A stretch of DNA of 64,000 bases from Kribbibacterium absianum. GTDB lineage: Bacteria > Actinomycetota > Coriobacteriia > Coriobacteriales > Atopobiaceae. The position numbers and the translations under genes were made by a program. The DNA lies in assembly GCF_030067705.1 (NCBI RefSeq), contig NZ_JASJEX010000002.1, positions 248,001 to 312,000 on the forward strand, written 5' to 3'. Below, piece after piece: positions 46,123-55,295 of the stretch (positions are counted from its first letter, which is position 1; the number at the start of each line of letters is the position of its first letter). The notes under the pieces are model-generated. The model worked only from the letters and a program-made list of their open reading frames with translations, made no database searches and was not told the DNA's origin.

Positions 46123-47310
46123 ATGCAGGTCGCACAGCAGATCAAGCCCGACATCTACTGGGTGGGCACGCTGGACTGGAACGAGCGCCACTTCCACGGC
46201 TACGTCACCGAGCGAGGCCTGACCTACAACGCCTACCTGATCCTCGACGAGAAGGTCACCCTCATCGACACGGTCAAGAACAAGTTCCACGACGTGCTGA
46301 TGCAGCGCATCTCGTCCGTGATCGACCCGGCCAAGATCGACGTCGTGATCTCCAACCACGTGGAGATGGACCACTCCGGCTCGCTGCCCGAGATCAAGAA
46401 GGCCTGCCCCAACGCCGAGTTCTATTGCAGCGAGAAGGCCGTCGCGGAGTTCGCCAAGCACTATCAGGAGGCGGGCATCGAGTTCCACGCCCTCAAGACC
46501 GGCGACACCCTCAACATCGGCAAGCGCACCCTCACCTTCGTCGAGACCCCGATGGTCCACTGGCCGGACAACATGGTCACCTACGACGAGTACGACAAGG
46601 TGCTCTTCTCCAACGACGCCTTTGGCCAGCACATCGCCTGCACCGAGCGCTTCGACGTCAACGCGGACTTCTGCGAGGTCATGAAGCAGGCCCGCAAGTA
46701 CTACGCCAACATCGTGCAGCCCTACGGCATGCAGGCCAAGAAGGCCCTCGACGTGGTGAAGACCCTCGACCTCGAGATGATCGCGCCCGCCCACGGCGTC
46801 ATCTGGACCGAGCACATCCCTGAGATCCTCGAGCAGTACACGCTCTGGACCAACAACGACCGCGTGGACAAGTGCGCCATCGTGTACGACTCCATGTGGG
46901 ACTCCACCGCCTACATGGCGCGCGCCATCTGCGAGGGCTTCGTCGAGGCCGGCGTCGACTGTCGCTACTTCGACGTCAAGGACACGCACGAGTCCGACAT
47001 CCTGGCCTACATCATGGACTGCAAGTACGTGGCCGTGGGCTCCCCGACGCTCAACATGAAGATGATGCCGAACGTCGCGAAGTTCCTCACCTACTTCCTT
47101 GGCCTGTCGCCGCGCAACCAGACCCGCGTGGGCCTGGCGTTCGGCTCGTACGGCTGGGCGCCCGTGGGCCCCAAGTCCGTGTACGACGAGCTGAAGAAGT
47201 CCGGCTTCCAGCTGCCGATGGACGCCGAGTGCCTCAACTGGCGCCCGACCCAGGAGTACCTGGACGACCTGCAGGCCCGCGTGAAGGCCATGGTGCTCGC
47301 CACGGAGTAA
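46123..47310 (+). CDS. FprA-type flavodiiron protein
   Basis: This 395-residue flavodiiron protein reduces O2 to water or NO to N2O, protecting anaerobes. The diiron site is read from HVEMDHSG (H-x-E-x-D-H), PMVHWPDN, SNDAFGQ and APAHGVIW; the C-terminal flavodoxin domain starts IVYDSMWDSTAYMA and has the FMN loop GSPTLN. AAAGGAG is five bases before the ATG at 46123, in preference to the long upstream open frame. No rubredoxin or NADH oxidoreductase gene is nearby, so its electron donor is elsewhere. Confidence 0.92.
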   Translation: MQVAQQIKPDIYWVGTLDWNERHFHGYVTERGLTYNAYLILDEKVTLIDTVKNKFHDVLMQRISSVIDPAKIDVVISNHVEMDHSGSLPEIKKACPNAEFYCSEKAVAEFAKHYQEAGIEFHALKTGDTLNIGKRTLTFVETPMVHWPDNMVTYDEYDKVLFSNDAFGQHIACTERFDVNADFCEVMKQARKYYANIVQPYGMQAKKALDVVKTLDLEMIAPAHGVIWTEHIPEILEQYTLWTNNDRVDKCAIVYDSMWDSTAYMARAICEGFVEAGVDCRYFDVKDTHESDILAYIMDCKYVAVGSPTLNMKMMPNVAKFLTYFLGLSPRNQTRVGLAFGSYGWAPVGPKSVYDELKKSGFQLPMDAECLNWRPTQEYLDDLQARVKAMVLATE

Positions 47311-47382
47311 CGCAGGTTTTGCGAACGCGGCAGGCGGCGCTTCAGCTTCACGAAGCGCTAACAGCGGTTCCCTAGTATGAGA

Positions 47383-47419
47383 GGGGCCTCTCGGGGAAGA
47401 TCTCCAGAGGCCCCCTTTT
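47383..47419 (+). terminator. Terminator of the flavodiiron gene
   Basis: GGGGCCTCT pairs with AGAGGCCCC (9 bp) and is followed by CTTTT, a Rho-independent terminator. Confidence 0.8.
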
Positions 47420-47466
47420 CATCGAGGGGAGAGCCCGGCGGCTCGCCGCCAGACCAAGGAGGACCG

Positions 47467-47658
47467 ATGCAGACGCATCACGTGAACGGCATGCACTGCA
47501 AGCATTGCGAGATGCTCGTGGTGATGGAGCTCGAGGACCGGGGCGCGAAGGACGTGCGCGCCGACCACGAGACCGGCGTTGTGGAGTTCGAGGGCGACCT
47601 CACTCCGGAGCAGGTGGCCGAGGCCATCGCTGCCGCCGGCTTCGAGCTGGCCGATTAG
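47467..47658 (+). CDS. Heavy-metal-associated (HMA) domain protein
   Basis: This 63-residue protein is a single HMA domain with MHCKHCEM, the MxCxxC copper or other soft-metal site, and VVEFEGDLTPEQVAEAIAAAGF. ATG at 47467 has AAGGAGG upstream; the longer open frame before it lies inside the terminator. It probably binds Cu(I) or a similar ion and delivers it to a transporter, but no copper ATPase is nearby. Confidence 0.85.
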   Translation: MQTHHVNGMHCKHCEMLVVMELEDRGAKDVRADHETGVVEFEGDLTPEQVAEAIAAAGFELAD

Positions 47659-47710
47659 CCGGGGCCAGCCCCGACCAACCGCGACCGAAAGAGGTGTGGG
47701 TCACTAACCC

Positions 47711-49192
47711 ATGGACGTAGCAATAAGTATCATCGCCACCTTCCTGCTGACACTGGTGAACGGGTTCTTCTCGATGTCCGAGATGGCCCTGGTGAACGTC
47801 AAGCGCCCCATCCTGGAGCACGAGGCGGAGGAGGGCGACAAGAAGGCCGCGAAGGCGCTCGAGATCTCCGGTGACTCCGGTGACCTGCTCGCGGCCATCC
47901 AGGTGGCCATCACGCTGGTGGGCTTCTTCAGCTCCGCCGTTGCGGCCACGAACCTGTCCGGGCCCTTTGGCGGATGGATGGTGTCGCTCGGCATGCCCGC
48001 GGGCCTGGCCGACGTGCTCGCGCCGATCATCATCACGCTGATCGTCTCGTACGTCTCCATCGTGATCGGCGAGCTGGTGCCCAAGCGCATGGCCCTGGCC
48101 GACTGCGAGGGCGTCTCCAAGAAGGTGGCCGGGTTCCTCGGCGGCTTCACCACGGCCCTGCGCCCGCTCATCTGGGTCACCGCCAAGAGCGCCAACGGCA
48201 TCTCGCGCCTGCTCGGCATCGCGAGCGCCGACGAGCGCCAGAACGTCTCCGAAGAGGAGATCAAGTACATGGTCTCGGACGCCGACGAGCTGTCCGACCA
48301 GGAGAAGTCGATGATCCACGAGATCTTCGACCTGGGCGACGCCGTCGCCCGCGAGGTCATGGTGCCGCGCGTGGACATGACCGCCGTCGAGGACACCGAG
48401 ACCCTGAACGACGTGCTCAAGGTCATGCGCAAGACCGGGTACAGCCGTGTGCCGGTGTACCACGAGGACGTGGACCGCATCGTGGGCATCGCCCATATCA
48501 AGGACCTGATCAGCCCCATCATCGACGACGGCAAGGGCGACGCGTCCGTCGCCGGGTACGTGCGCGAGGCCGACTTCGTGCCCGACACCAAGGACATCAT
48601 CCCGTTGCTGTCCGAGATGCAGACGAGCCACGACCAGATGGTCATCGTGGTGGACGAGTACGGCGGCACGGCCGGCGTCATCACCATCGAGGACATCGTC
48701 GAGGAAGTGGTGGGCGAGATCGAGGACGAGTTCGACCCCGACAACAAGTACCTCACGAAGCTCGGCGACCGCGAGTGGCTCGTGGACGGGCGCTACTCCA
48801 TCGACGACGCCATCGAGCTGGGCTGGCCCATCGAGGACTCCGACGAGTACGAGACCGTGGCCGGCTTTGTGCTGGACACGGCGGACGGCGTGCCGAGCCC
48901 GGGCGAGGTGCTCGACGTGGAGGGCTGGAAGTTCCGCGTTCAGTCCATGCGCGGCCGTCGCATCGCGCTGCTCCGCGTGATCGCGCCCGAGCCGCCTGCG
49001 CAGGAGGACGACGAGGAGGAGGCCGCCAAGGACGGCGGCTGGCTGTCCCAGATCCGCGGCAAGCACGACGACAAGGACCGCGAGGACGGCTCTGAGGGCT
49101 CCGACGAGGGCGCCCACCAGGTCACGAACGTGGACGTGGAGGACGGCGTGGTCGACCCGACCCCCGAGCAGAAGAAGCAGGCGGAGGAATAA
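47711..49192 (+). CDS. HlyC/CorC-family protein (DUF21, CBS, CorC domains)
   Basis: The 493-residue protein has a DUF21 membrane domain (four helices to ~residue 160), two CBS domains (EVMVPRVDMTAV ... GYSRVPVYHEDVDRIVGI ... VVDEYGGTAGVITIED) and a CorC_HlyC domain (EWLVDGRYSIDDAIELG). An E/D-rich tail follows. It is linked to magnesium or cobalt efflux or resistance. It follows the HMA gene by 52 bases. The VDEYGGTAG motif is diagnostic. Confidence 0.9.
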   Translation: MDVAISIIATFLLTLVNGFFSMSEMALVNVKRPILEHEAEEGDKKAAKALEISGDSGDLLAAIQVAITLVGFFSSAVAATNLSGPFGGWMVSLGMPAGLADVLAPIIITLIVSYVSIVIGELVPKRMALADCEGVSKKVAGFLGGFTTALRPLIWVTAKSANGISRLLGIASADERQNVSEEEIKYMVSDADELSDQEKSMIHEIFDLGDAVAREVMVPRVDMTAVEDTETLNDVLKVMRKTGYSRVPVYHEDVDRIVGIAHIKDLISPIIDDGKGDASVAGYVREADFVPDTKDIIPLLSEMQTSHDQMVIVVDEYGGTAGVITIEDIVEEVVGEIEDEFDPDNKYLTKLGDREWLVDGRYSIDDAIELGWPIEDSDEYETVAGFVLDTADGVPSPGEVLDVEGWKFRVQSMRGRRIALLRVIAPEPPAQEDDEEEAAKDGGWLSQIRGKHDDKDREDGSEGSDEGAHQVTNVDVEDGVVDPTPEQKKQAEE

Positions 49193-49210
49193 GGTCGCCT
49201 CTGAGAGAAG

Positions 49211-49254
49211 AACGGCCCCGCGCGTGCTCCTCAAGGGAGCCGCGCGGGGCCGTT
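49211..49254. terminator. Bidirectional terminator between CorC and the small membrane protein gene
   Basis: AACGGCCCCGCGCG (49211-49224) and its complement (49241-49254) form a 14-bp stem, followed by CGGGTTT. Confidence 0.75.
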
Positions 49255-49296
49255 CGGGTTTGCGCGGGTGGTGCGACGGGGCACGGGCGGCGCCGC

Positions 49297-49506
49297 CTAG
49301 CTTTTGTCGGAGCCCTCGTCATCATCGTCGCCAAAGATGCCGTCGAGGAACGAGTCCTCCTCGCCGGGCTGCTTCTCGTGGTTGAAGTACATCTTGGCCG
49401 TCCTGCGCTCGAGCACGAAGGCCACGACCAGGCAGATGACGAGACCGGCGCCGAGGAGCGTCAGCACGCCCTCGCGGGTGGAGAAGAGCCATGTGGCGAA
49501 GTCCAT
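49297..49506 (-). CDS. Small single-pass membrane protein
   Basis: This 69-residue protein has one transmembrane helix (residues ~14-33, VLTLLGAGLVICLVVAFVLE), a short basic stretch and an acidic C-terminus (FGDDDDEGSDKS) on the cytoplasmic side. AAAGGAACAACC precedes the ATG at 49504-49506. No family is recognised. It is convergent with the CorC gene and divergent from serS. Confidence 0.6.
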   Translation of the reverse strand: MDFATWLFSTREGVLTLLGAGLVICLVVAFVLERRTAKMYFNHEKQPGEEDSFLDGIFGDDDDEGSDKS

Positions 49507-49664
49507 GGTTGTTCCTTTGGGTCGAAGGCGCGCAGGCGCCGAGGTATCGGCACGTAGACGGCTAGTATAGACTCAAAAAACTGGCGGTCGAGAGCGGCGC
49601 TCAGCTGGCGCTCAGCCGTTCATAAGGTCGCGACGGGCGCGGCCCCGAGCAAGAAAGGCGCTCC

Positions 49665-50960
49665 ATGCTGGACATCAAAGCAGTACGCGAGAACTCCGAG
49701 GCCGTGGACGCGGCCATGGCCAAGCGTCACAAGAGTTGGGATCGCGACCGCTTTTTGGAGCTGGACGCCGAGCGCCGCGCCACGATCGCCGAGGTGGAGA
49801 CCCTGCAGGCCGAGCGCAACCGCGTGTCCAAGGCCATCGGCCAGCTGATGCGCGAGGGCAAGCGCGAGGAGGCCGAGGCCGCGAAGGCCGAGGTGGCGGC
49901 CAACAAGAAGCGCATCGCCGACCTCGACAAGCAGCGCGACGAGCTGGACGGGCAGCTCAAGGGCCTGATGAGCGCGGTGCCCAACATCCCGGACGCGTCG
50001 GTGCCCGAGGGCGTCGACGACTCCGAGAACACCGAGGTGCGCCGGTGGGGCACCCCGCGGCAGTTCGACTTCGAGCCCAAGGCCCACTGGGACCTCGGCC
50101 CCGACCTGGGGATCATCGACTTCGAGCGCGGCGTGAAGATCGCCGGCTCCCGCTTCTACCTGCTCGGCGGCATGGGCGCCCGCCTGGAGCGCGCGCTCAT
50201 CAACTACTTCGTGGACATGCACATCAAGGCCGGCTTCAAGGAGTGGTGGCCGCCCGTCATCACCAACGCCGACACCCTGTACGGCACAGGTCAGCTGCCC
50301 AAGTTCGAGGAGGACCTGTTCCATGTGAGCCCGGACTTCTACCTGATCCCGACGGCCGAGGTCATGCTCACCAACATCCATCGCGGCGAGGTGCTCGACG
50401 GCTCCAAGCTGCCGCTCTGGTACACCGCGTTCACCCCGTGCTTCCGTGAGGAGGCGGGCAGCGCCGGGCGCGACACGCGCGGCATCATCCGCGTGCACGA
50501 GTTCGACAAGGTGGAGATGGTCAAGTTCGCCAAGCCCGAGGACTCCTACAACCAGCTGGAGTCCATGGTGGAGGAGGCCGAGCTCTGCCTCCAGGGGCTC
50601 GGGCTGCCGTACCACGTGGTGACGCTCTGTGGCGGCGACCTGGGCTTCTCGGCGGCCAAGACCTACGACCTCGAGGTGTGGCTGCCCAGCTACAACAACT
50701 ACAAGGAGATCTCCAGCTGCTCCAACTGCACGGACTTCCAGGCGCGCCGCGCGAACATCAAGTACAAGGACCCGAGCGAGTTCAAGGGCACCCGCTACGT
50801 GCACACGCTCAACGGGAGCGGCCTCGCGGTGGGTCGCGCGATGGCCGCGGTCATCGAGAACTACCAGAACGAGGACGGCACGGTGACGGTGCCCGAGGCG
50901 CTCGTGCCGTACATGAACGGCGTGACGGTGATCGAGCCCGAGGAGGGCGTCACCGCGTAA
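49665..50960 (+). CDS. serS: Seryl-tRNA synthetase
   Basis: This 431-residue class II synthetase charges tRNA-Ser. The long helical arm (~residues 28-105) is clear, as are motif 2 (FREEAGSAGRDTRGIIRVHEF) and motif 3 (LNGSGLAVGRAMAAVIENYQ). Catalytic TAEV is present (LIPTAEVML). ATG at 49665 follows AAGAAAGGCGCTCC. The upstream ~150 bases show no T-box. A strong terminator follows at 51008. Confidence 0.95.
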   Translation: MLDIKAVRENSEAVDAAMAKRHKSWDRDRFLELDAERRATIAEVETLQAERNRVSKAIGQLMREGKREEAEAAKAEVAANKKRIADLDKQRDELDGQLKGLMSAVPNIPDASVPEGVDDSENTEVRRWGTPRQFDFEPKAHWDLGPDLGIIDFERGVKIAGSRFYLLGGMGARLERALINYFVDMHIKAGFKEWWPPVITNADTLYGTGQLPKFEEDLFHVSPDFYLIPTAEVMLTNIHRGEVLDGSKLPLWYTAFTPCFREEAGSAGRDTRGIIRVHEFDKVEMVKFAKPEDSYNQLESMVEEAELCLQGLGLPYHVVTLCGGDLGFSAAKTYDLEVWLPSYNNYKEISSCSNCTDFQARRANIKYKDPSEFKGTRYVHTLNGSGLAVGRAMAAVIENYQNEDGTVTVPEALVPYMNGVTVIEPEEGVTA

Positions 50961-51007
50961 CGTGCTGCAGGGGCGGCATTGCCCGCGATTCGTTTGATAT
51001 CCAACAG

Positions 51008-51045
51008 AGGGCCCGGCCCGGTGCTTCGACACCGGGCCGGGCCCT
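51008..51045 (+). terminator. Terminator of serS
   Basis: AGGGCCCGGCCCGGTG (51008-51023) pairs perfectly with its complement (51030-51045) around CTTCGA, a 16-bp stem. Confidence 0.8.
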
Positions 51046-51107
51046 TTGCGTCTGTAGACAGCCGGTATGAAGTTGACGTCGCAGTGTCTACGGTGCTGAA
51101 TCCGCAG

Positions 51108-52001
51108 CTACCGGCTCTTGGCCTTCCGGATGGCCGAGAACAGCGCCGCGAACTCCGGCTCGAAGACGCTGTCCGGCAGGCGCACGAACGCGATGTCGTG
51201 GGTGATGGGCTGCTCGGCCAGAGGCACCTGGCGCAGCGTGCCGTCGGCCAGCTCGCCTTCCACGGCCGCACGGTAGAGGAACGCCATGCCGAGCCCCTGC
51301 CGACACCAGAGCTTGAGCACCTCCAGGCTGCCTATCTCGGACACGTCCGCAAAGGACGAGGGGCTCAGGTTGCGGGCCGCCAACGCGTGCTCCAGCACGG
51401 CGCGGGTGCCCGACCCCGGCTCGCGCACCAGCAGCGGAACGCCGAGCAGGTCCTCAAAGCGGGCGGGACCGCGGGGCACCTCCAGCCCTGGCGCGGCGAC
51501 GCAGATCAGCTCCTCGCGGCAGAGCGCGTCGCAGGCAAAGGCACCCGCGTCGAAGAACCCCTCCACAAAGGCGCAGTCCAGCTCGCCGGTCCGGAGCTGG
51601 CCCAGCAGGGCCGCAGTGTCCGCCGAGGTCACGCTCATGCGGGTCTCGGGATGCTCGCCGAGCCATGCGCCGAGCGCCGACCCCACCACATAGCGCCCCG
51701 CCGTCATCGTCATGCCCACGCGGAGCGGCCGCGCGGTGCCGCGGGCGACCGATTGCACCCGCTCGCGGAGCAGGCCCTCGTCGTGGGCCATGGCCCCCAG
51801 CGCGTCGCGCACCAGCTGGCCGGCCGGCGTGAGCCTGAGGCTGCGGCCGGCGCGCTCGAACAGCGGCGCGCCGTACTCGTGCTCCAGGTAGGCGATCTGC
51901 TGCGACACGGCCGGCTGTGTGATGTGCAGTTCCTGGGCGGCGCGGGTGAAGCTCAGCGTGTCGCAGGCGGTGAGGAACGTGCGGACGCGCGGGTCCAGCA
52001 T
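51108..52001 (-). CDS. LysR-family regulator
   Basis: This 297-residue regulator has a winged HTH (LSFTRAAQELHITQPAVSQQ, then IAYLEHEYG) and a LysR substrate domain. It is divergent from a TDT-family transporter gene and probably controls it. Palindromes in between (52034-52049) fit a LysR operator. Confidence 0.88.
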   Translation of the reverse strand: MLDPRVRTFLTACDTLSFTRAAQELHITQPAVSQQIAYLEHEYGAPLFERAGRSLRLTPAGQLVRDALGAMAHDEGLLRERVQSVARGTARPLRVGMTMTAGRYVVGSALGAWLGEHPETRMSVTSADTAALLGQLRTGELDCAFVEGFFDAGAFACDALCREELICVAAPGLEVPRGPARFEDLLGVPLLVREPGSGTRAVLEHALAARNLSPSSFADVSEIGSLEVLKLWCRQGLGMAFLYRAAVEGELADGTLRQVPLAEQPITHDIAFVRLPDSVFEPEFAALFSAIRKAKSR

Positions 52002-52033
52002 GGCGGCTCCATTCCCCTCGGCTCCGTTGTAAA

Positions 52034-52049
52034 GAGACAGGACTGTCTC
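52034..52049. promoter_or_regulatory. Probable operator between LysR and TDT genes
   Basis: GAGACAG-GA-CTGTCTC is a perfect 7-2-7 palindrome in the divergent promoter region, followed by TATAAC at 52052, a possible -10 of the transporter. Confidence 0.5.
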
Positions 52050-52156
52050 ACTATAACGGACTGTGATGTATCTATCAGAAAAGATAAGTTGTGCTTCTCT
52101 GTGCTGCGAGGCACAATACTTGATCGATAGACGTGAATGAATACGAAAGGACTCCG

Positions 52157-53119
52157 TTGGAGAAGACCGGCACCTACCTACACCATGCCATCCGCAACGT
52201 GCCCATCCCGATGGCCGGGGTCGCGCTCGGCCTGGCTGCGTTGGGCAACCTGTGGCAACCCGTCGCTCCCTGGGCCCATGCCCTCTGCGGCACCGTGTCG
52301 CTGGTCATGGCGCTGCTCGTGGCCGCTCGTATCGCGCTCTTCCCCAAGGAGGTGCGCGAGGACCTGGCCAACCCGATGGTGGCCGCCGTCTCCGCGACGT
52401 TCCTGATGTCCTTCATGCAGCTGGCCACCTACCTCGCGCCGTACTTCTACATGGGGGCGGCGGTGCTGTGGTTCGCGTCCGTGGCCTGCCATCTGTGCCT
52501 GATGGCCTGGTTCTCCGTCCGCCACATGAAGGACGTGGGCCTCTCCCAGGTGTTCCCGACGTTCTTCATCGCCTACGTGGGCATCATCGTGGCGTCGGCC
52601 ACCTCGCCGGTGTTCGGCATGCAGGCGCTCGGTCTCGTGCTCTTCTGGCTGGGCTTCGCGGCCTACCCGCTGCTGCTGGTGCTCGTGACCATGCGCTATG
52701 TCAAGCACCCGATGCCCGAGGCCGCCCAGCCGCTGTTCTGCATCTATGCCGCCCCGGCCAGCCTGTCGCTCGTGGGCTACCTCACCGTGGTGCCGGACCC
52801 CAACCCGGTGTTCGTCACGGTGCTGCTGATCCTGGGCCAGGCGCTCTTCCTGATGGTGCTCACCCAGGTGCCCCGGTTCCTTAAGGGCGGCTTCAAGCCC
52901 AGCTTCGCAGCCATGACCTTCCCGTTCGTGATCAGCGCGGCCGCCCTCGGCAAGGCGCTCGACTTCTTCCAGGTCGACCTGGGCATCCAGGGCCTCGTGC
53001 CGCTGGACTGGGTGTGCGGCGCCGAGGCGGTGTTCGCGGCCGTGATGGTGTTCGTCGTGGTGTTCGGCTTCGCGCGCTTCCTGCACGGCCACGGCATGAA
53101 GGCCCACGCGCAGGCCTAG
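52157..53119 (+). CDS. TDT-family (TehA/SLAC1-type) transporter
   Basis: The ~320-residue protein has ten hydrophobic segments (first PIPMAGVALGLAALGNLW), the C4-dicarboxylate/tellurite-resistance TDT layout. TTG at 52157 follows AAAGG by about six bases, giving MEKTGTYLHHAIRN; a GTG at 52133 is the alternative but has no ribosome-binding site. It is controlled by the divergent LysR gene. Substrate could be an anion, dicarboxylate or sulfite; not readable. Confidence 0.82.
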   Translation: MEKTGTYLHHAIRNVPIPMAGVALGLAALGNLWQPVAPWAHALCGTVSLVMALLVAARIALFPKEVREDLANPMVAAVSATFLMSFMQLATYLAPYFYMGAAVLWFASVACHLCLMAWFSVRHMKDVGLSQVFPTFFIAYVGIIVASATSPVFGMQALGLVLFWLGFAAYPLLLVLVTMRYVKHPMPEAAQPLFCIYAAPASLSLVGYLTVVPDPNPVFVTVLLILGQALFLMVLTQVPRFLKGGFKPSFAAMTFPFVISAAALGKALDFFQVDLGIQGLVPLDWVCGAEAVFAAVMVFVVVFGFARFLHGHGMKAHAQA

Positions 53120-53131
53120 CCCGCTCCCAAA

Positions 53132-53197
53132 CCTCCCAGGGTGCCACGCACCTCGGGAGGTTTCCGCCCAGGGTGCCACGCATCCCAGGAGGTTTCG
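53132..53197. repeat. Intergenic repeat, locus A (two units, 32-bp period)
   Basis: Two copies of AGGGTGCCACGCAYCYCRGG followed by GGTTTC, GTGCC at 53141 and 53173. The sequence GGTTTCCGCCCAGG plus GTGCCACGCA is the same as in locus C at 61.7 kb. AACCTCCC/GGGAGGTT flanks the first unit. Confidence 0.7.
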
Positions 53198-53215
53198 ACA
53201 AAACCGCAGCTCAAG

Positions 53216-53246
53216 AACGTCCCGCAACCGTCCGTTGCGGGACGTT
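53216..53246 (+). terminator. Terminator of the TDT gene
   Basis: AACGTCCCGCAAC pairs perfectly with GTTGCGGGACGTT around CGTCC and is followed by TTGGTTT. Confidence 0.8.
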
Positions 53247-53335
53247 TTGGTTTCGCGAACTAGAATAGGTGGGATCCCGCGCCGCCGTCCGGCACTGTGG
53301 TCACGTCGGACGACCCAAGGATGTGAGAGGAAGCC

Positions 53336-54352
53336 ATGAACGTCGCCATCGCGGACCGCCTTGCGAACCTGCGCAAGGAGCACGGCTACACCCAGGAGCA
53401 GCTGGCCGAGCGGCTCGGCGTGTCCCGGCAGGCCGTGAGCAAGTGGGAGCGCACGGAGAGCTCGCCGGACACGGACAACTTGATCGCGCTGGCCGCGCTC
53501 TATGGGGTGACGCTGGACGAGTTGATCTATGGCCGGGAGGCGGACGGCGGAGCCCAGGTCGCGCAGCCCGAGGAGGCGGAGCAACCGGAGCCGGAGGAGG
53601 TCGAGCAACCGGAGCCCGAAGAGGGCGCCGAGTGCCCTGCGTCCGAGGAGGAGCCCGTGCCCGAGGAGGCGGCCGAGTGCCCCGCTGCCGAGCAGCCCGC
53701 GCCCGAGGACGCCGAGCAACCCAGCGAGGGGGCGCCCGACGCCGGCGCCTCTTCCCGCGACTCCGTGCGCTGCTCGTTGTCCGACGGCATCACCGTGGAC
53801 GCAGCGGACGCGAAGGTCCATGTGGGATGGGACGGCGTGTTCGTCCACGACATCGCCAGCGGCGACACGGTGAACGTGGGTCCGGGCGGGGTCCACGTGG
53901 ACGCGCAGAGCGCCGAGCACACCGTGCGGACCGGCGATGACGGTGAGGTCTGGATCGACGGCGTGCGCTACGAGAACTGGGGAGAGGCCCACAAGGCGTG
54001 GGAGCGGGACTACGGCGGCACGTACCGCTCGCCGGTGTCTCGGTTTCCCATGGCGGGGCTGGCGCTGGTCGCGTACCTGCTCGTGGGGTTTCTCGGCGGG
54101 TTCTGGGTGCAGGGGCTCGCGCTGCTCGCCGTCCTGCCGGCCTGGGGCGCCTTCTGTGGCCTGTGTGACGCCGTGGGCGGGGGCAAGTCGTCCAAGAAGA
54201 TCAAGGACGAGACCTGCGGGATGGCCTTCTGGTGCGGCCTCTCGTCATTCCTGGCGATCGGGTTCCTCACGGGCGTGTGGCACCCCACGTGGATGCTGGT
54301 CGTCGCTGGCGTCGCGGGCTCGCTGATCATCGACGCCGTGTGGCGCGGATGA
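53336..54352 (+). CDS. XRE-family HTH protein with acidic linker and membrane segments
   Basis: This 338-residue protein starts with a Cro/C1 HTH (LRKEHGYTQEQLAERLGVSR, then QAVSKWE), followed by a ~60-residue P/E-rich linker (EEVEQPEPEEGAECPASEEE). A beta-rich domain (VDAADAKVHVGWDGVFVHD) comes next, then at least three hydrophobic segments near the C-terminus. The linker may hold the DNA-binding domain off the membrane. AGAGGAAGCC precedes the ATG at 53336. Target unknown. It is monocistronic between two terminator-like elements. Confidence 0.72.
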   Translation: MNVAIADRLANLRKEHGYTQEQLAERLGVSRQAVSKWERTESSPDTDNLIALAALYGVTLDELIYGREADGGAQVAQPEEAEQPEPEEVEQPEPEEGAECPASEEEPVPEEAAECPAAEQPAPEDAEQPSEGAPDAGASSRDSVRCSLSDGITVDAADAKVHVGWDGVFVHDIASGDTVNVGPGGVHVDAQSAEHTVRTGDDGEVWIDGVRYENWGEAHKAWERDYGGTYRSPVSRFPMAGLALVAYLLVGFLGGFWVQGLALLAVLPAWGAFCGLCDAVGGGKSSKKIKDETCGMAFWCGLSSFLAIGFLTGVWHPTWMLVVAGVAGSLIIDAVWRG

Positions 54353-54366
54353 CCTCCCCGGGTGCG

Positions 54367-54431
54367 ACCTCCTCGGGTGCCACGCACCACAGGTGGAAAC
54401 CTCCCGGGATGCGTGGCACCTCGGGAGGTTG
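54367..54431. repeat. Intergenic repeat, locus B (inverted pair)
   Basis: One GGGTGCCACGCACC unit (54374-54387) and one inverted unit (GGGATGCGTGGCACC, 54406-54420) give a hairpin between the convergent HTH and RpiR genes, doubling as a terminator. Confidence 0.65.
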
Positions 54432-55295
54432 CTAGTCGCCGTTGCGCACGAAGCGGTTCTCGGAGAAGATGCGCGCCGAGCCCTCCCAGTCGCGGGCCGC
54501 GTACGTGAGGAACAGCACGTCCACCACCTGCAGCTGGGCCATGCGGCTGGCCATGGCGCCGCTGCGGACGTCCGCCTCCGTCGCCGCCACCGTGAGCACG
54601 AGGTCGCTCCAGGCCAAGAGGCCGCCGTCGCCGCCCTGCGCCCGCGAGCCGGTCACGGCGATGGTGCGTGCCCCGTGCTGCTTGGCCTCGCGCTGGCACC
54701 GAATCACCTCGCGGGTGCGGCCGGAGTAGCTAAAGGCGATGGCCAGGTCGCGGATCCCCATGTTCTTGGCATAGAGCAGCTGGCTGTGCCAGTCGTCGGC
54801 GCAAAAGCAGTCCACGTTGGCGCGCATGAGCTTGAGCTGCAGGTCGCGGGCCACGAGCAGCGACGCCCCGACGCCAAAGAGGCAGATGTGCCGGCTCGCG
54901 ATCATCAGGTCCACGCAGGCGTCCACCGTGCGCGGGTCCAGCGTCTGGGCGGTGGCCTCCAGCGTCCGCACGGCCTTGTCGCACACTTTGCGCACGATGA
55001 CGGCGCCGCGGTCGCCCTTGACCACGTCGCCCATGGCCGCGCGCTCCTCTTGGCGCGCCATGGCGACGTCGTAGATGAGCGCGTCGCGAAAGCCCTTGTA
55101 GCCCGAGAACCCCAGCTTGCGGCACAGGCGCACCACTGTGGAGCCGGAGGTGGAGGTGGCGTCGGCCAGTTCCTGGATCGAGAGCCCTGCGGCCTCGTCG
55201 CGGTGGGCGAGCACCCAGTCGACGATGGCCAGCTCGGCCGGGCTGGCGTCGCGCCGATGCTCTTCCAGTCGCAGGTTGGTGCCGTGAGTGGCCAT
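54432..55295 (-). CDS. RpiR-family regulator
   Basis: This 287-residue regulator has an N-terminal helix-turn-helix (LADATSTSGSTVVRLCRKLG) and a C-terminal SIS sugar-phosphate domain (FGVGASLLVARDLQLKLMR). It is divergent from murQ, so it probably works as a MurR-like control of the muropeptide-type operon, with MurNAc-6-phosphate or a related ester as effector. Start ATG 55293-55295. Confidence 0.88.
   Translation of the reverse strand: MATHGTNLRLEEHRRDASPAELAIVDWVLAHRDEAAGLSIQELADATSTSGSTVVRLCRKLGFSGYKGFRDALIYDVAMARQEERAAMGDVVKGDRGAVIVRKVCDKAVRTLEATAQTLDPRTVDACVDLMIASRHICLFGVGASLLVARDLQLKLMRANVDCFCADDWHSQLLYAKNMGIRDLAIAFSYSGRTREVIRCQREAKQHGARTIAVTGSRAQGGDGGLLAWSDLVLTVAATEADVRSGAMASRMAQLQVVDVLFLTYAARDWEGSARIFSENRFVRNGD

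Noticed and set aside
49507-49664. T-box leader before serS
   Set aside because: Region too short and without a T-box core sequence or terminator-antiterminator pair.
53132-53197. CRISPR array
   Set aside because: Only two units with no distinct spacers, imperfect repeats, and the same at two other loci; no cas gene.
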